DNA from: Pogostemon cablin
Lineage: Eukaryota > Streptophyta > Magnoliopsida > Lamiales > Lamiaceae
Direction of reading: 5' to 3'
Length of the DNA: 64,000 nt
NCBI GenBank assembly: GCA_023678885.1
Contig: CM042957.1
Location: 2,123,648-2,187,647 of the forward strand
Part shown: positions 10,165 to 22,941 of the stretch, in pieces
Numbering within the stretch: position 1 is the stretch's first letter
How the letters are laid out: the number at the start of each line of letters is the position of its first letter
Position numbers and translations under genes: made by a program
Notes under the pieces: generated by a model
Databases searched by the model: none
What the model was told of the DNA's origin: nothing
What the model saw: the letters and a program-made list of their open reading frames with translations, nothing else

Positions 10165-12392
10165 TTAAGCAGTGCAGCTTGGTGGCACTTTTGATATGCC
10201 CTGACGCTGCAGCTCCACCATCACGCCGTCCGTGGACGGCGGTTTCAGCCCAAGCGGCAGCGGCAGCCACGGTTTTGATAGAACATCTCCGATCGCCGCG
10301 TCTACGCTCTCCTTTGACTGTGATATTATTAATGTCACACATTAAACAACTAATGTAACTTAATTATTCAAGTATTTACCAAATATGGTAAGAATCTTGA
10401 CATTTTATTTAGTATTTTGGTGTCGTTGTCATATTCATTTTATTGCTCGTCTATACATGACACCACTTGGCTCCACTCTTGTACTCTTTTAATTATTATT
10501 GAAACATGTGAATTGAAGGAATTCAAATTAATGCACTGTGAATTTTGGGTAATTTAGAATATAGTATAAAATTTAATAGAAATGAGGAAAGGGGCTGACC
10601 GGGTGGATGTCGGAGGGAGGTTGGGGAAGCGTTTGTCCTGAGGGCACTGTTGGGAATCCTAAACCCGGGTGTTCTACTTTATATATGCCACCGGGTGGCA
10701 TGCCCGCTACTGCTGGACCCGGGAACCTCTGCAACCAAATTCATTAATTATTAAACTAATTTTAATTAAGGAAGAATGTAATTAAGGTTTTAATTACCGC
10801 TGGGTGCAGATGTGGTGGCGGATAGCAAGGAGTTGGAACCTGAGTGACATATTTTATGCATTAGAAAATCATTTAAGTGAGAGAGAGATTGATTATGTAT
10901 GATGAGTTACATGGTGGTGGTGGGGGGGAATCCAGAAAGAAGGGGGGTCATGAGTTGGCGGCGACCAAAGAGGCTTTGGCCAGATGGGCATCACGGATTG
11001 GTCGAGGGATGGATGGCCCCACACATGCAACGGTCTGAAATGTGTCACCGGAGGAAACCCCATAGTGTTCCAACCGCACTCTCTCTTCCCGACACTACCG
11101 CCGTACATCTGCCGCCTCTGACTCCAACTCGCTGCCTCCACTTCACGAGCCAGCAGGTGTTTCCGATGGGATCGATATTTCTGCACAATATAATTTCTCT
11201 TTACTAAATTAATTAGCATAACATGGTTTTACTATTTAGAGGGAAGGATGAAAATATACCCAACATATATAGGAATGCCTTTTTCCATGATTGAACACTA
11301 ATTTCTGTCACTATTTTTTAATTTTTGGTGATGATCAGGAACAGTACTAGTGCTACAGAACCGTGTCATGAAAACGGCAACGTTTTTGCTTGGTTGTATT
11401 ATAGTGTAAAAAAAGAACATACAGTATATATGGAACAAAAGTCTGAAGAATCTGCAGAGAAAAAGTTCATGGAAGCCATTTGACTTGTGCAGAAAAAAGA
11501 AAAAAGACAAACCCACCTCAAATCTGTCAAACAAATAACATTATCAAAAATTTGAAATTAGGAGTAATATATATACATACTTGAAGATGGCTAGCAATGT
11601 TATGACGAGTGAGACAATCAATTCCCATGAGCTCAAGAATTCTTGAAGGGACAGCTTTATCCACCCCGAGTTGCTCCACTGCTTGCACAAACCGCCTGTG
11701 TAATTCTGGTGTCCAATCCACCTAATTAATCAACAAACCCTTAATTAATTATTCATTCATTCTTTCTTGTGTTAAGGTTCATTAATTTGAAAACTACATT
11801 TCATAGTCGGGATTGATTAATTAATTAGGAGGCGGCAGCACAACCCAAATTCTCGTGACATACGGTTTCCCATGACTCATAAATATGAGAGAGAGAAAGA
11901 GAAAGAGAAAGATAAGCCTAAGCTAAGGTTTCCTTAGTTATGGATAACCCTAGCTAAAGAATATACTATACTACATGATATATTATTAATTAATTTAATT
12001 TAATAGCTAACCTTAACTTTTCTCTTCCCTGGAGGGTTTTTGGAGTTGGGTGCAGATTTTCTAACTGCACTAGGTAATTGCTTAGAACATGGAACAACAG
12101 ATTCATGCTTCGTGTCGTCTTCTTGAATCGGGATGGACGAAACAGCAGTAATTAGGTGTTCATCTCTAAAATCCTCATCTTCAACTGATAATGATGGAAC
12201 TTTGACCTCCGATTCATCGCTCAATGAAAACTCGCCCAAAATCTCCAAATCGGGCAAAACATCTCCGAGAAAGAGGTCGTCGAAATCAATGCTGTCCAGC
12301 AAATTAGTGCCGGATAAATCAGGGAACTCCTTGTCTTCCATTTCGCCTTCTCTTTCATTATTAGGGTTCCTCAGTGAAGAAACCGCAAGCAT
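10165..12392 (-). CDS. GLK: GOLDEN2-LIKE (GLK) transcription factor, six exons
   Basis: Nuclear GARP-type activator of chloroplast biogenesis and photosynthesis genes (family knowledge). Exons on the minus strand are 12392-12012, 11721-11581, 11180-10911, 10839-10798, 10728-10600 and 10317-10165; all junctions are GT-AG and all introns are phase 0, giving 371 aa, a normal GLK length. Residues 1-60 are acidic and include DFDDLFLGDVLPDLE. The GARP/Myb DNA-binding domain, about residues 122-185, runs from KRKVKVDWTPELHRRF to KYRSHRKHLL, followed by the AREVEAASW motif (usual form AREAEAA). A proline/histidine-rich middle with HFRPLHVWGHP leads to the C-terminal GCT box (about 322-367), containing SKESVDAAIGDVL and KPWLPLPLGL. 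The start is the ATG at 12392, giving MLAVSSLRN as in other GLKs; the frame is open a few codons upstream but without another ATG. The gene looks intact. Confidence 0.95.
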
Positions 12393-12440
12393 CACCAACA
12401 CGCTAACACACTACTACTCTCTCCCTCTCCCTTTCTTTAT

Positions 12441-12450
12441 GTATATATAT
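12441..12450 (-). promoter_or_regulatory. Possible TATA box of GLK
   Basis: The minus strand reads TATATATAC here, about 50 bp upstream of the GLK start codon, followed by a GA-rich leader with no upstream ATG. If real, the 5' UTR would be very short (about 20-25 nt). TA-rich words are frequent in this DNA, so the call is tentative. Confidence 0.35.
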
Positions 12451-12452
12451 GT

Positions 12453-12808
12453 GGGACTAAATAATTTCTTGATTGGATTTCCAACAATTACTTTCAATGT
12501 ATATAAACTTTGCATATATATGTATGTATGATGTTTGAGTGCAGCTAGCAACAGGCTTGTTGGAAAATGTATAACGCTCTTAATTTGGTTTGCAGTTTCA
12601 GAATGTAGAGAGATGGAGAGAGGGTGGGGGTAGAGAGAGAGAATAAGTGGAGAAATTGGATGTCAACCACATCGCTCTGCAAACTTTGTTTTTATGCAAT
12701 TGTTTTCATTTTTGGTTATATATATATATATTCTTTTATCGGATATCTCCCTCTTAATTCGTTCTCAATAATTATATATATATATATATATATATATACA
12801 AGAAATTA
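12453..12808. other. GLK upstream region
   Basis: No gene. It contains GAGAGA-rich sequence near 12608-12645 and two short TA repeats (about 12718-12730 and 12774-12797). It is likely to include GLK promoter sequence. Confidence 0.45.
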
Positions 12809-13071
12809 CTCCCTCTATCCCATAGAAGTTGGTATAATTTTTTTTGGGCACGGAGATTAAGGAGTATAATAATTTAATGTAAAGTGGAGTAAAGTGAAGT
12901 GAGAGAAATAATATTTAATGTGTAGTGGGTAGTTGTATTAGAGGTGATATGTGGGGCCCATGAGAATAGATTAATTGTTTTTTGTGTGGGTTCATGTATT
13001 AAAAAGGAAATGTGTCAACTTTAGTGGAACAAAAAAAAAAAAGTGTGTCAACTCCTATGGGAATGAGGGAG
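12809..13071. mobile_element. Stowaway-type MITE, ~263 bp
   Basis: Flanked by TA on both sides, with ends CTCCCTCTATCCCATAG and CTATGGGAATGAGGGAG. The interior contains ATTAAGGAGTATAATAATTT and TGTAGTGGGTAGTTGTATTA, shared with the copies at 16212, 16594, 17179, 18907 and 41388, so these form one family in this window. Confidence 0.85.
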
Positions 13072-14212
<1,141 letters not shown>

Positions 14213-15293
14213 TTAAAAACAATAAAAAAGAAATATGCGAAAAACAGCAAAAGAGGTTCCTGTAAAATGCCACCAAAATTTGCCCATCCGCAACTCATTT
14301 TATAATTAATTTAATTTGAAGAGGTTATAGCTCCACGCATGTGTATATATGCCAAACGCCTTTTTTAAAAATATTATTACATAAATATAATTTAAAATTT
14401 ATTAAAAATAATGCTATCTGAAAATTATGCACTTTCCTTATTTGGAAATTAAATATATCAGAAAATGACGCTAGCTAGGTTAATCATCAATAAATATCAC
14501 TTGGTTTAGGGTTTATGAGTTGATTATTTGATCTTTAAATTAACTAAAAGAAAATACGATAAATGGTTCAAATAATTATGAAGGTATATATATAACGTGT
14601 CGAATTAAGCAGACTGCTAGCCTAACTGGGTTTTCATATACAATTCCATGATGGATCTAATTAATATCGAAAATATCTCACAAAATTCAATCTTTAATTA
14701 TTAATATAAGATGAGTGAAACTCTTGTGTCCTCGGGGACACCATTTTTCTTTACAATTTTCGTGTTCCTTTGCAATATAAATTTCCTAACAATATATAAG
14801 TTTAAATAAAATAGGGAGGAGAAGAGTTATGTTCACATAGAAATACAGACCGTGTCCCCATATCCTAGGAGCGTAGGAGCTTTTGCGATATCACCCTATA
14901 ACATGTTGTGTTTCCTGTGTTATTTTACTTAGTCATTCATTATCCCATAATTGACTACATATTCACCATCACAATTATGATGGGCCCTTATCTTTTGTAA
15001 TCTCTTTTTAGTTGCCTGCCTTTCATTTGTCTTGCTTTACCAAAAAGCTGTTGCGACAAAATCAGCAAAAAGATTACAACAAACCAAGATTTAATTAATA
15101 AATATATATACATCACTTTAAAATCAATCGCCTAAATTATAAGATATATATTCATGTTATATATTTGAGTGGATGATATATGTATGTGTGGTTGTAATAA
15201 TTAAAAGATATCATTAAGTTGTTTATATATATTAGTTGATGGAATATCAAATATGAGCTCGTAACAATATATTGCTAAGTTTAAATTATCTCA
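14213..15293. other. Intergenic DNA, no gene seen
   Basis: AT-rich sequence without recognisable coding exons or terminal repeats. Confidence 0.45.
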
Positions 15294-15302
15294 GCCAATG
15301 TC
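15294..15302. repeat. 9 bp target site duplication (left)
   Basis: GCCAATGTC, repeated exactly at 15815-15823 on the other side of the foldback element. A 9 bp duplication is diagnostic of Mutator-like (MULE) insertion. Confidence 0.85.
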
Positions 15303-15814
15303 GAGTTAAATATTTGTTTGGTCCCGTAACTTTTTTTCTTTTTAATTTTAGTCCCAAAAAAGATATTTGTTTATAATTAGTCTCATAACTTTAATTTTTC
15401 TTTAATTTTGGTCCAATTTTCGCCGAATTTGTCACCTGTTTCCGAAATTGGCAAGTGATGCTGACATGACGAGTCCAACCAGCCAAATATTGATGAAGCT
15501 TAAGAAGAAGAAGAAGGATAATACCAAAAATTGCAAAATGTTTATGTATGGGGTGACTATAAACGTTTTTGCAATCTTTGGTGTTGTCTTCATTCTTCTT
15601 CTTAAGTTTCATCAATCTTTGGTTGGTTGAGAAATAATTGGACTAGCCACGTCAGCATCGCTCGTCGATTTCCGGCAACAAGTGGCAAATCCGATAAAAA
15701 TTGGACCAAAATTAAAGAAAAATTAAAGTTATGGGACTAATTATAAACAAATATCTTTTTTGGGACTAAAATTAAAAAGAAAAAAAGTTACGGGACCAAA
15801 CAAATATTTAACTC
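15303..15814. mobile_element. Mutator-like foldback element (long-TIR MULE MITE)
   Basis: 512 bp whose two halves are inverse complements over nearly their whole length. It starts GAGTTAAATATTTG and ends CAAATATTTAACTC. Inside each arm are matching blocks such as GTCCCAAAAAAGATATTTG / CAAATATCTTTTTTGGGAC and the reverse of the AAGAAGAAG run. Exact 9 bp target duplications (GCCAATGTC) flank it. No transposase is encoded; the ~60-75 codon open frames on both strands lie within the hairpin arms. A read-through transcript would fold into a long hairpin and could be a small-RNA source. Confidence 0.85.
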
Positions 15815-16211
15815 GCCAATGTCACCTAAATTGGTTCGATGTAAGAAAAATATCGTTATTTAAGCATGAATAATTTCAATTTTTATTTGTAATTTTTAAT
15901 TTTAGTTATTTTTTATTGGATTTTGATCATTATTATTTAAATTTAATCAATTTTTTTCTCTCTCCAAATTTTGTATTTGTAAAAATTTTGACATGAAGAA
16001 CTAAATAAAAAAAAATTGAACTAAATTTTATCAAAGAACTACATTTAGATAAAATTAATCAAAATGAAAAAAAAAGACCAACTTTTTTCACAAAAAAGGG
16101 AAAAAGATTAACCTAAGCAAGAATTAATACATGATATTACTTAAAGAGAAACTCTCTTGTAAGACGGTTGTGAGACGGGTCAATTCATTATTAAAGTATA
16201 CTTATTATATA

Positions 16212-16456
16212 CTCTTTCCGTCCCCTTGATAGGTATTCGTTTACTTTTTGCACGTGGATTAAGGAGTATAATAATTTAATGTATAGTAAGGTGAGAGAAA
16301 TAATATTTTAATGTGTAGTGGGTAGTTGTATTAGTGTTGAGTGTGGGACCATGTGTATTGATTGTGGGTCACATCAATCCAAAAAGGGAAATGAATACTT
16401 TGTAATGGGACGGACCAAAATGGAAAAATTGATATGTATCAAGAGGACGGAGGGAG
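16212..16456 (+). mobile_element. Stowaway-type MITE nested in older MITE
   Basis: 245 bp from CTCTTTCCGTCCCCTTGATA to GAGGACGGAGGGAG, with TA at each border. It carries the family core ATTAAGGAGTATAATAATTT and GTAGTGGGTAGTTGTATTAG. Confidence 0.85.
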
Positions 16457-16593
16457 TAAGTAAAGTATGTTTATTTGTAGTTAAAGTATGTCAATAATAA
16501 ATCATATTATAATACTCTAAAATCATAGTTTAATTCATCATTTATCATACTTTAGAAAACATACTTTAATAATTATTAAGCATATTTTATCTA

Positions 16594-16845
16594 CTCCCTC
16601 CGTCCCACAATAAGGTTTATACTTTTCATTTTGGGTTGTCCCAAGTTAAGGTTTACATTTTATTTTTTATCAAATTGGACCCACACAAAATAATTAATTA
16701 TTTCATTTAGGACACACACAATACTAATACAACTACCCACTTTACATTAAATATTATTTCTCTCACCTCACTACACATTAAAATATTATACTCCTTAATC
16801 TCCGTGCAAAAAGCAAACATCAACATTACCATAAGACGGAAGAAG
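16594..16845 (-). mobile_element. Stowaway-type MITE nested in older MITE, opposite orientation
   Basis: 252 bp from CTCCCTCCGTCCCACAATAA to CATAAGACGGAAGAAG. The family core appears as its inverse complement (AATACAACTACCCAC-like and TATTATACTCCTTAATC), so this copy is inverted relative to 16212-16456. Confidence 0.85.
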
Positions 16846-17178
16846 TATATAATAGGTATACTTTAACATGTCTCACAAACTATCTTACGAGTATAATGTC
16901 TCGCAATAAAATTTGTAAGAAAAGGTCAAAGTGATCATTTAATTTTCATTGTGGTTGTAATCCATTAAAAGTGACGTTAATCTTATCCTCCTACGTACCA
17001 AACGTCACGTTTATGACATGTGACCAATTTTCGCTAAAAATTAATTATCACAAGTAATATGTCTTATAAAATTAGGCAGGTTAATTTATAAGTAGAATTA
17101 GTAATAATAGTATAGAAGTATGGACTGCGATCTATGATCGGGTATATTTCACATAATTTTTTTAATTTTAAAAAAATA

Positions 17179-17413
17179 TTCTCCCTCCGTCCCCTAGATA
17201 AGTGTAGTTTATTTTTTGCATGTGGATTAAGGAGTATAATATTTTAATGTGTAGTGGGTAGTTGTATTATTGTTGAGTGTGAGCCCCATCTGTAATGAAT
17301 TGAATATATTTATATTATTTTGTGTGCCACATCAACCAAAAAATGAAATTAATATTTTGTATTAGGACGGATAAAAATGTCAAAATTGACACTTATCATA
17401 GAGATGGAGTGAG
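17179..17413 (+). mobile_element. Stowaway-type MITE
   Basis: 235 bp from TTCTCCCTCCGTCCCCTAGA to TAGAGATGGAGTGAG, bordered by TA. It is the same family as the neighbouring copies, with core GGATTAAGGAGTATAATATT. Confidence 0.8.
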
Positions 17414-18119
17414 TATATGATAGCAGGCGTATGGTGCTTTTATATTGATTGACTTAATTATTTATATGGTGCACTTTTATATTGTTTGAGACTAAAACAT
17501 ATGGCATCCTTTATTTTTTTTACTTTCCAAAAATAATTATGACATTCATTCTCGTTTTAAAATTTTTAATTTTATTTTGATTTGGTCCTAAAACAATGTT
17601 TTTTTTACCTATGTCGTCCCATAATTTTGTAAAGCACCAATTCAGTCTTATTTTAAGAAGTTAAAAAAAAAAGACATTTTTAAGTATTTAGGACTATTTT
17701 AATAATAATTCAAAAGCTATAAAACTATTTCGTAGAAATTAAGTTTTTTAGAACTATTTTAAATAAAATAAATTTATATAGGACGATTATTTAAATTCTA
17801 CATTATTTTTCTATATCAATAAAATATTACTCACTTCATTTAAAAAAATTAACATGCACATCCAATTGCGCTCGTTCTATGCATAACGTATAAAATAAGA
17901 GTTAGTCTCCTGTAAATTAAGTTTACGGTGAATTATATGACCTTTAATTTAAATCTACAGCAATATATAGAGCATAATAGGATTGGAATGGGGACCACAA
18001 AGTTTAAGGTGAGAAAAGATCCAAGTACACATAATAAATTATGTAAATCGAGTTTATAAGAGTACTTGTAATAATATAAATAGTTGAATTAAAAATGACA
18101 AAATGTTTTTATCGATGCC

Positions 18120-18177
<58 letters not shown>

Positions 18178-18906
18178 ATTCGAAACAAATCATTATAAAT
18201 ATAAAACATAGTAGTATGCAAAGGATATATACTTTGCCCAAATATTTTGAATCGACTGTTATAAAATAATTATAAAACTCATACATTCATGAGTTAAATC
18301 GATATTACAAGAGAGAATAAACTATAACTAAACATATCAAACTTTAGTTGGTGGGGGGAATGATGACCAACACTAACCTTCATTTATTTACTTTTTTTTT
18401 CCTTTTATAAAATCAGAATATATATTCCTTCCACCCTAAAAATATTCGCATGCACCATTTCACACTGTATCTTAAATACTCCATAATTTTATGGATGTAT
18501 ATCTATGATCTTTTCTGAAAACAATATAAAGTATTATTTTTAGGTAATATGAAAAAAAGTATTATTTTTAGGTAGTATGAAAAGAATAAAATATACTATT
18601 ATGTATGTTAATTTTATTTACTTATTTATTTTTATAAATACTTATGTAAATTGGGTTCACGATGTAAACTATGTGGTTCCTCTTTTAATTATATATATCC
18701 TATATATTTTTAGGGTGTTTAAATTAAAGAAAATTACAAAATTTAGAAGAGTTTATGATTTAAATCCAATTTAAAAATACAATTTTAAAAAAATTATTCC
18801 TCCACATTTAATGTATATAAACAATGAATTATGAATCTGATATGAGTGGAAGACAGGAAAACATTTCGTAGACAAGCAAGAGAGTGAGAAAGTAGATAAA
18901 TACATA
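17414..18906. other. Intergenic DNA with (AT)n tract
   Basis: AT-rich, no gene. A pure AT dinucleotide tract runs at about 18126-18174. Nothing else distinctive was seen. Confidence 0.5.
18126..18174. repeat. (AT)n microsatellite
   Basis: About 24 AT dinucleotides. Confidence 0.95.
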
Positions 18907-19138
18907 CTTCCTCATTTCTATATAAACGTTTACATTTGATTTTTCACGAAAATGAATAGATATAATATTTTAATATGTAGTGAAATGAGAGAAATATTAT
19001 TATTTAATGTAAAAAGAGTAATTGTATTAGTATTGTGTGGGGACCAAGAAAGAACAATTACTTGTTCTGTGTGTGCCTTGATAAAAAAGGGAATATAAAT
19101 CTTAATTTGGATAAACCAAAATGAAAAATATAAGGGAG
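18907..19138 (+). mobile_element. Diverged Stowaway-type MITE
   Basis: 232 bp from CTTCCTCATTTCTATATAAA to AAAATATAAGGGAG, TA-bordered, with the decayed family core TAATATTTTAATATGTAGTG and GTAATTGTATTAG. A further fragment of the same 3' end (ACCAAAATGAAAAATATAAA ... GGGACGGAGGAG) occurs at about 19192-19234. Confidence 0.65.
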
Positions 19139-19230
19139 TACATGTTACTACTTTATTTCATTTAAATTAATTAATCTTATAATTAATAACAAACCAAAAT
19201 GAAAAATATAAATCTTAACGAGGGACGGAG

Positions 19231-19412
19231 GAGTACATGTTATTAATCCTATAATTAAGTGGTGCACAAAAAATAGTCCTAAAATATACCATACTAGTAT
19301 AGTACCCGTGTGTTACGCAGGAGTACATGTTATTAATCCTATAATTAAGTGGTGCACAAAAAATCTAGTCCTAAAATATACCATACTAGTATAGTACCCG
19401 TGTGTTACGCAG
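19231..19412. repeat. Near-perfect 90 bp tandem duplication
   Basis: Unit 1 (19231-19320) and unit 2 (19321-19412) are identical except for a 2 bp CT insertion in unit 2. Both run from GAGTACATGTTATTAATCC to AGTACCCGTGTGTTACGCAG. The near identity points to a recent duplication or possibly an assembly artefact. Confidence 0.9.
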
Positions 19413-22400
19413 ATTATAAAATTTTTATTTAAATTTAAAATATATTATTTAAAAATTACAATTGTATTTAGTATACTAATAGTTAAATACACCCACATAT
19501 TACATTTTTAAACTTTATAATTAATATTTTATGCTTTTTATATAGAAAATATTATTATGTGATATTTTTTTAATCTTCTTATGTAAATAAATTGATATTC
19601 TATGTATTCATGGATATTTTTAAATAAAATATAAATAAATTAAATTAAATATTAATTTATGCACTTTATCTTTTAATGGTATAGATTATTTCCTTTTATT
19701 TTGGATTTGACAAAACTAATAAGAATCAATTTTACTATTATATGTTTTAAATGTCTTAATTAATTTAATATTTATTTTTATTATATAAATTAATTATAAT
19801 TTTTTTAATTATAAATGATTTCAATTAATTTGGTTAAATAAAATTAATATTAAGTAAATATTAAATTATTTATTAATTATTCAACCAATTAATTTTTCAA
19901 AATATTATTTGTTATTTAAAGTTTTTAATGACATTAAATCAACACTCATGTTTTAAAAATTTTATATTATAAAATTACTTCAGAATAGATATATTAAGAT
20001 AATTAAGTTCGATAAAAATCGAAACACAGTTAATACATAATTATAAATACTCAACCAATAGAAACAAAACACATATAAAATTTTATTTTGAGAATAACAA
20101 AATTGCAACATGTGTGTTTTTTTCTTTTTGATCTTATTTTTCAAATTTCTATAGATTAATATCATGTTGTCTCTTTTATGTTTTTTAAAATTTCTTTTAA
20201 TTATTATTATTTTTTTCATTATCTCCCACTTGAATAAAAGCTTTCTGCGAGCTGTATGCGTTGCTTTTTTTTTTCTTTTTAATCTTATTTTTTAAATTTC
20301 TATTAATTGATATATGTAGTCTCTTTTATGATTTTTAAAATTTCTTTTGATTATTTTTTTTGCATTAGTATGTAGTAAAAATTAAATTTATCTTATGTAG
20401 TAATTTTTTATTAATTTTTTTCATGGTCAAAATTTTAATTTTATTAATTAACTTTGTTATGATTTCTTTTACTTTTCATATTTTTTAGAATTGATTTATA
20501 TTAGTTTAATTTTACTTCTTTCTCTTAGTTTTTATGTTTCTTCTTAATAATTTTGTTTTTTTATTGTTAATATTTTATTCTTTTCTATTTTTAATTAGAT
20601 TAAAACACACTGTATTAATTTTTTCTTATAATTCTTCCTCTGCTATTTTTTTAAATTAATTACTATTAAATAGTTTCATTATGTTATTTTAATTTCTTTT
20701 GATTAAAATATATACTCCATCCATCCCGTTCTAAGGTATCATTTGTTTTTTCCACATAAATTAAGGAATATTATTATTATATGTAATGTGGATAGCTAGG
20801 GAAGTGGTGGGTGTACTTTTTTACTAAATAAGGAAAATAGATACCTTTGAAGTGGACGCCAAAAATAATAAAATGGATATTTTAGAAGCGGACGGAGGGA
20901 GTATTAATTTCACTATAATTTTGATAATTTTTGAAAGTTTAATTTTAATGAGGAATATTATTCTCAACTATAATTCTTTTATTCTTAAATTTTTAATAAT
21001 TATTTTATAAGTATATCTCAATTAATATATTTAGTTGGAGATATCCATTCATATTCATATATACTCATATCCTATCATGCATGTTTACTTAATATCATTT
21101 ATATTAATTTTTATTTGATTTATTAAAGATAAAAAAATATTTTTAATATACTCAATATCTCTCAATTTATAAATAAGACTTTTTATTTATTAATTATTAA
21201 TCTCTCATGTAAATTATCATATTGTCACTTTTATATTTTTTAAATAAATTGGTTTAGCGTATCATATAATATAATATAATATATTAAAGGAGAGTTTAAT
21301 TTTGATAAGATGTCATCTCCACAATTTTTTTTCAATTATTTTATTATTTTCCATGTACTAAAGTTTAAAGAATTTTTCATGTACTAAAAAATAACAGGAT
21401 TTATATGTGTTTCTATGTAAACCCGATTTACATAAGTATTTGTGATTTTCTTTTGATTATTTTTTTGTTTTTTTTTTATTTTTTGTTTTAATTCTGTTTT
21501 TTATTAGTACGTGAAATTAAATTTATCTTTTGTTATAATTTTTTATTGATTTTTTTCATGGTCAAATTTTTAATTTTTTTTATTTAATTTTATTATAATC
21601 TTTTACTTTTCTTATTTCTTCAAATTGATTTATATTAATTGAAATTTTATATTTCTTTTAAATAATTTTTCATTATATTTTTATTTGTTTTTTATTTTAA
21701 TATCTTTTAATTTGTAAGTAAGTTTATTTTCTTATTCTTTAAATTAAAATATACCGTATTAATATTTTATAATTTTTCTTTGCTATTTTTTATTTCTTTT
21801 TTGAATTTCCTTTAATCAGTATCATTATTTTTTTTAATAAAAATATATGTTAGTTTTAAATATTTTTTCTTGTGCATATCATATGAGAGTTTTATATTGA
21901 TATGATGTCGATTTTAAATTTTTTTATAATATTTTTATATTTTTTATTAATACATACATATTAATTTCATTTTTATACTTTTTTTTGTTAGTAAATTATT
22001 TTTTTAAAATATTATTTTAATAATTATTTTATAAGCATGCTATCTTAATTCATATGTTTATTCATTATAATTAGTTGAAGATATGTATATATATCATGCA
22101 TATTGACTTAATATTATTTATATTAATTATTATTTGATTATGAGATAAAAAGATATCTTTAATATATTCAATATCTCTCTATCTATAAATAAGAATTTAT
22201 ATTCATTAATCATTCTAAGGTAAATTATCATAGGACTCTTTTATATTTTTAATTATTTTTTTATTCTTTTTATCATTATTTTTTTGTTTTAATTCTGTTT
22301 TTTTATTATGTGAAATTAAATTTATATTTTGTAATAATTATTTGTTAATTTTTTCATGGTCAAACTTTTGATTTTTTATTAATTTTTTATTACGTGAATT

Positions 22401-22887
22401 TTTTTTATTAAATTATTTTTTTTAATAATTATTTATTAATTGTTATAATTTCTTTTACTTTTCTTATTTCTTCAAATTGATTTATATTAATTTAAATTTA
22501 ATGTTTTCTTATTAATAATTTCCAGTTATATTTTTTAATTATTTTTTATTTAATGTTTTTTAGTTAAGTTTATTCTTTTTATTTTTTAAAATTAAAATAT
22601 ATCGTATTTATTTTTTTTATAATTCTCCTTTGCTATCTTTTTTTTTTCCTTTTTTGAATTTCTCTTAATTAGTTTCATTATTTTTTTAATAAAGATATAT
22701 ATTTGTTTGAATACAATTTTTTTCTTCCACATATCAGATGAGAGCTTTATTTTTTGATATGATGTCGATTTTAAATTTTTTTATAATATTTTTTTTTTCG
22801 ATTAATCCTTACATATTAATTTCATTATAATACTTTTTTATTATTAAATTATTTTTTCTAATACTATAATTTCATGAACGCGTATTT

Positions 22888-22890
<3 letters not shown>
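19413..22890. repeat. T-rich array of diverged repeat units
   Basis: About 3.5 kb extremely rich in T on the plus strand. Landmark words recur in the same order: TTTTCATGGTCAAA at about 20420, 21555 and 22349; ACTTTTCTTATTTCTTCAAATTG-type blocks after each; GATATGATGTCGATTTTAAA at about 21898 and 22756, with a variant near 21300; and a CATGCATGTTTACTTAATAT-type block near 21077 and 22095. Unit length is roughly 0.8-1.1 kb and the copies are strongly diverged. A Stowaway element (20715-20901) interrupts the first unit. No protein coding was found and the family is unknown to me. Confidence 0.6.
20715..20901. mobile_element. Stowaway-like MITE inside T-rich array
   Basis: 187 bp from CTCCATCCATCCCGTTCTAA to TTAGAAGCGGACGGAGGGAG, TA-bordered. 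Its interior differs from the main family here (contains GGTATCATTTG and GGATAGCTAGGG), so it is a different subfamily. Confidence 0.8.

Positions 22891-22939
<49 letters not shown>
22891..22939. repeat. (TA)n microsatellite
   Basis: About 24 TA dinucleotides at the right edge of the T-rich array. Confidence 0.95.

Positions 22940-22941
<2 letters not shown>

Larger units (their letters stand above)
16143..16917. mobile_element. ~275 bp inverted-repeat MITE split by two Stowaway insertions
   Basis: The pieces 16143-16211, 16457-16593 and 16846-16917 together match the uninterrupted element at 41715-41990. Shared words include GAGAAACTCTCTTGT with AAGACGG, TAATAAATCA, AAAATCATA, CATACTTTA and TCTCACAAAC. 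Two Stowaway elements in opposite orientations have inserted into it. The nesting order is therefore readable: this element first, Stowaways later. Confidence 0.75.

Noticed and set aside
12393..12401. Open codons upstream of the GLK ATG
   Set aside because: They are GTG/TTG codons without an ATG; MLAVSSLRN at 12392 matches known GLK N-termini.
15391..15630. Two ~60-74 codon frames
   Set aside because: They lie in the inverted arms of the MULE foldback and mirror each other; no protein family resemblance.
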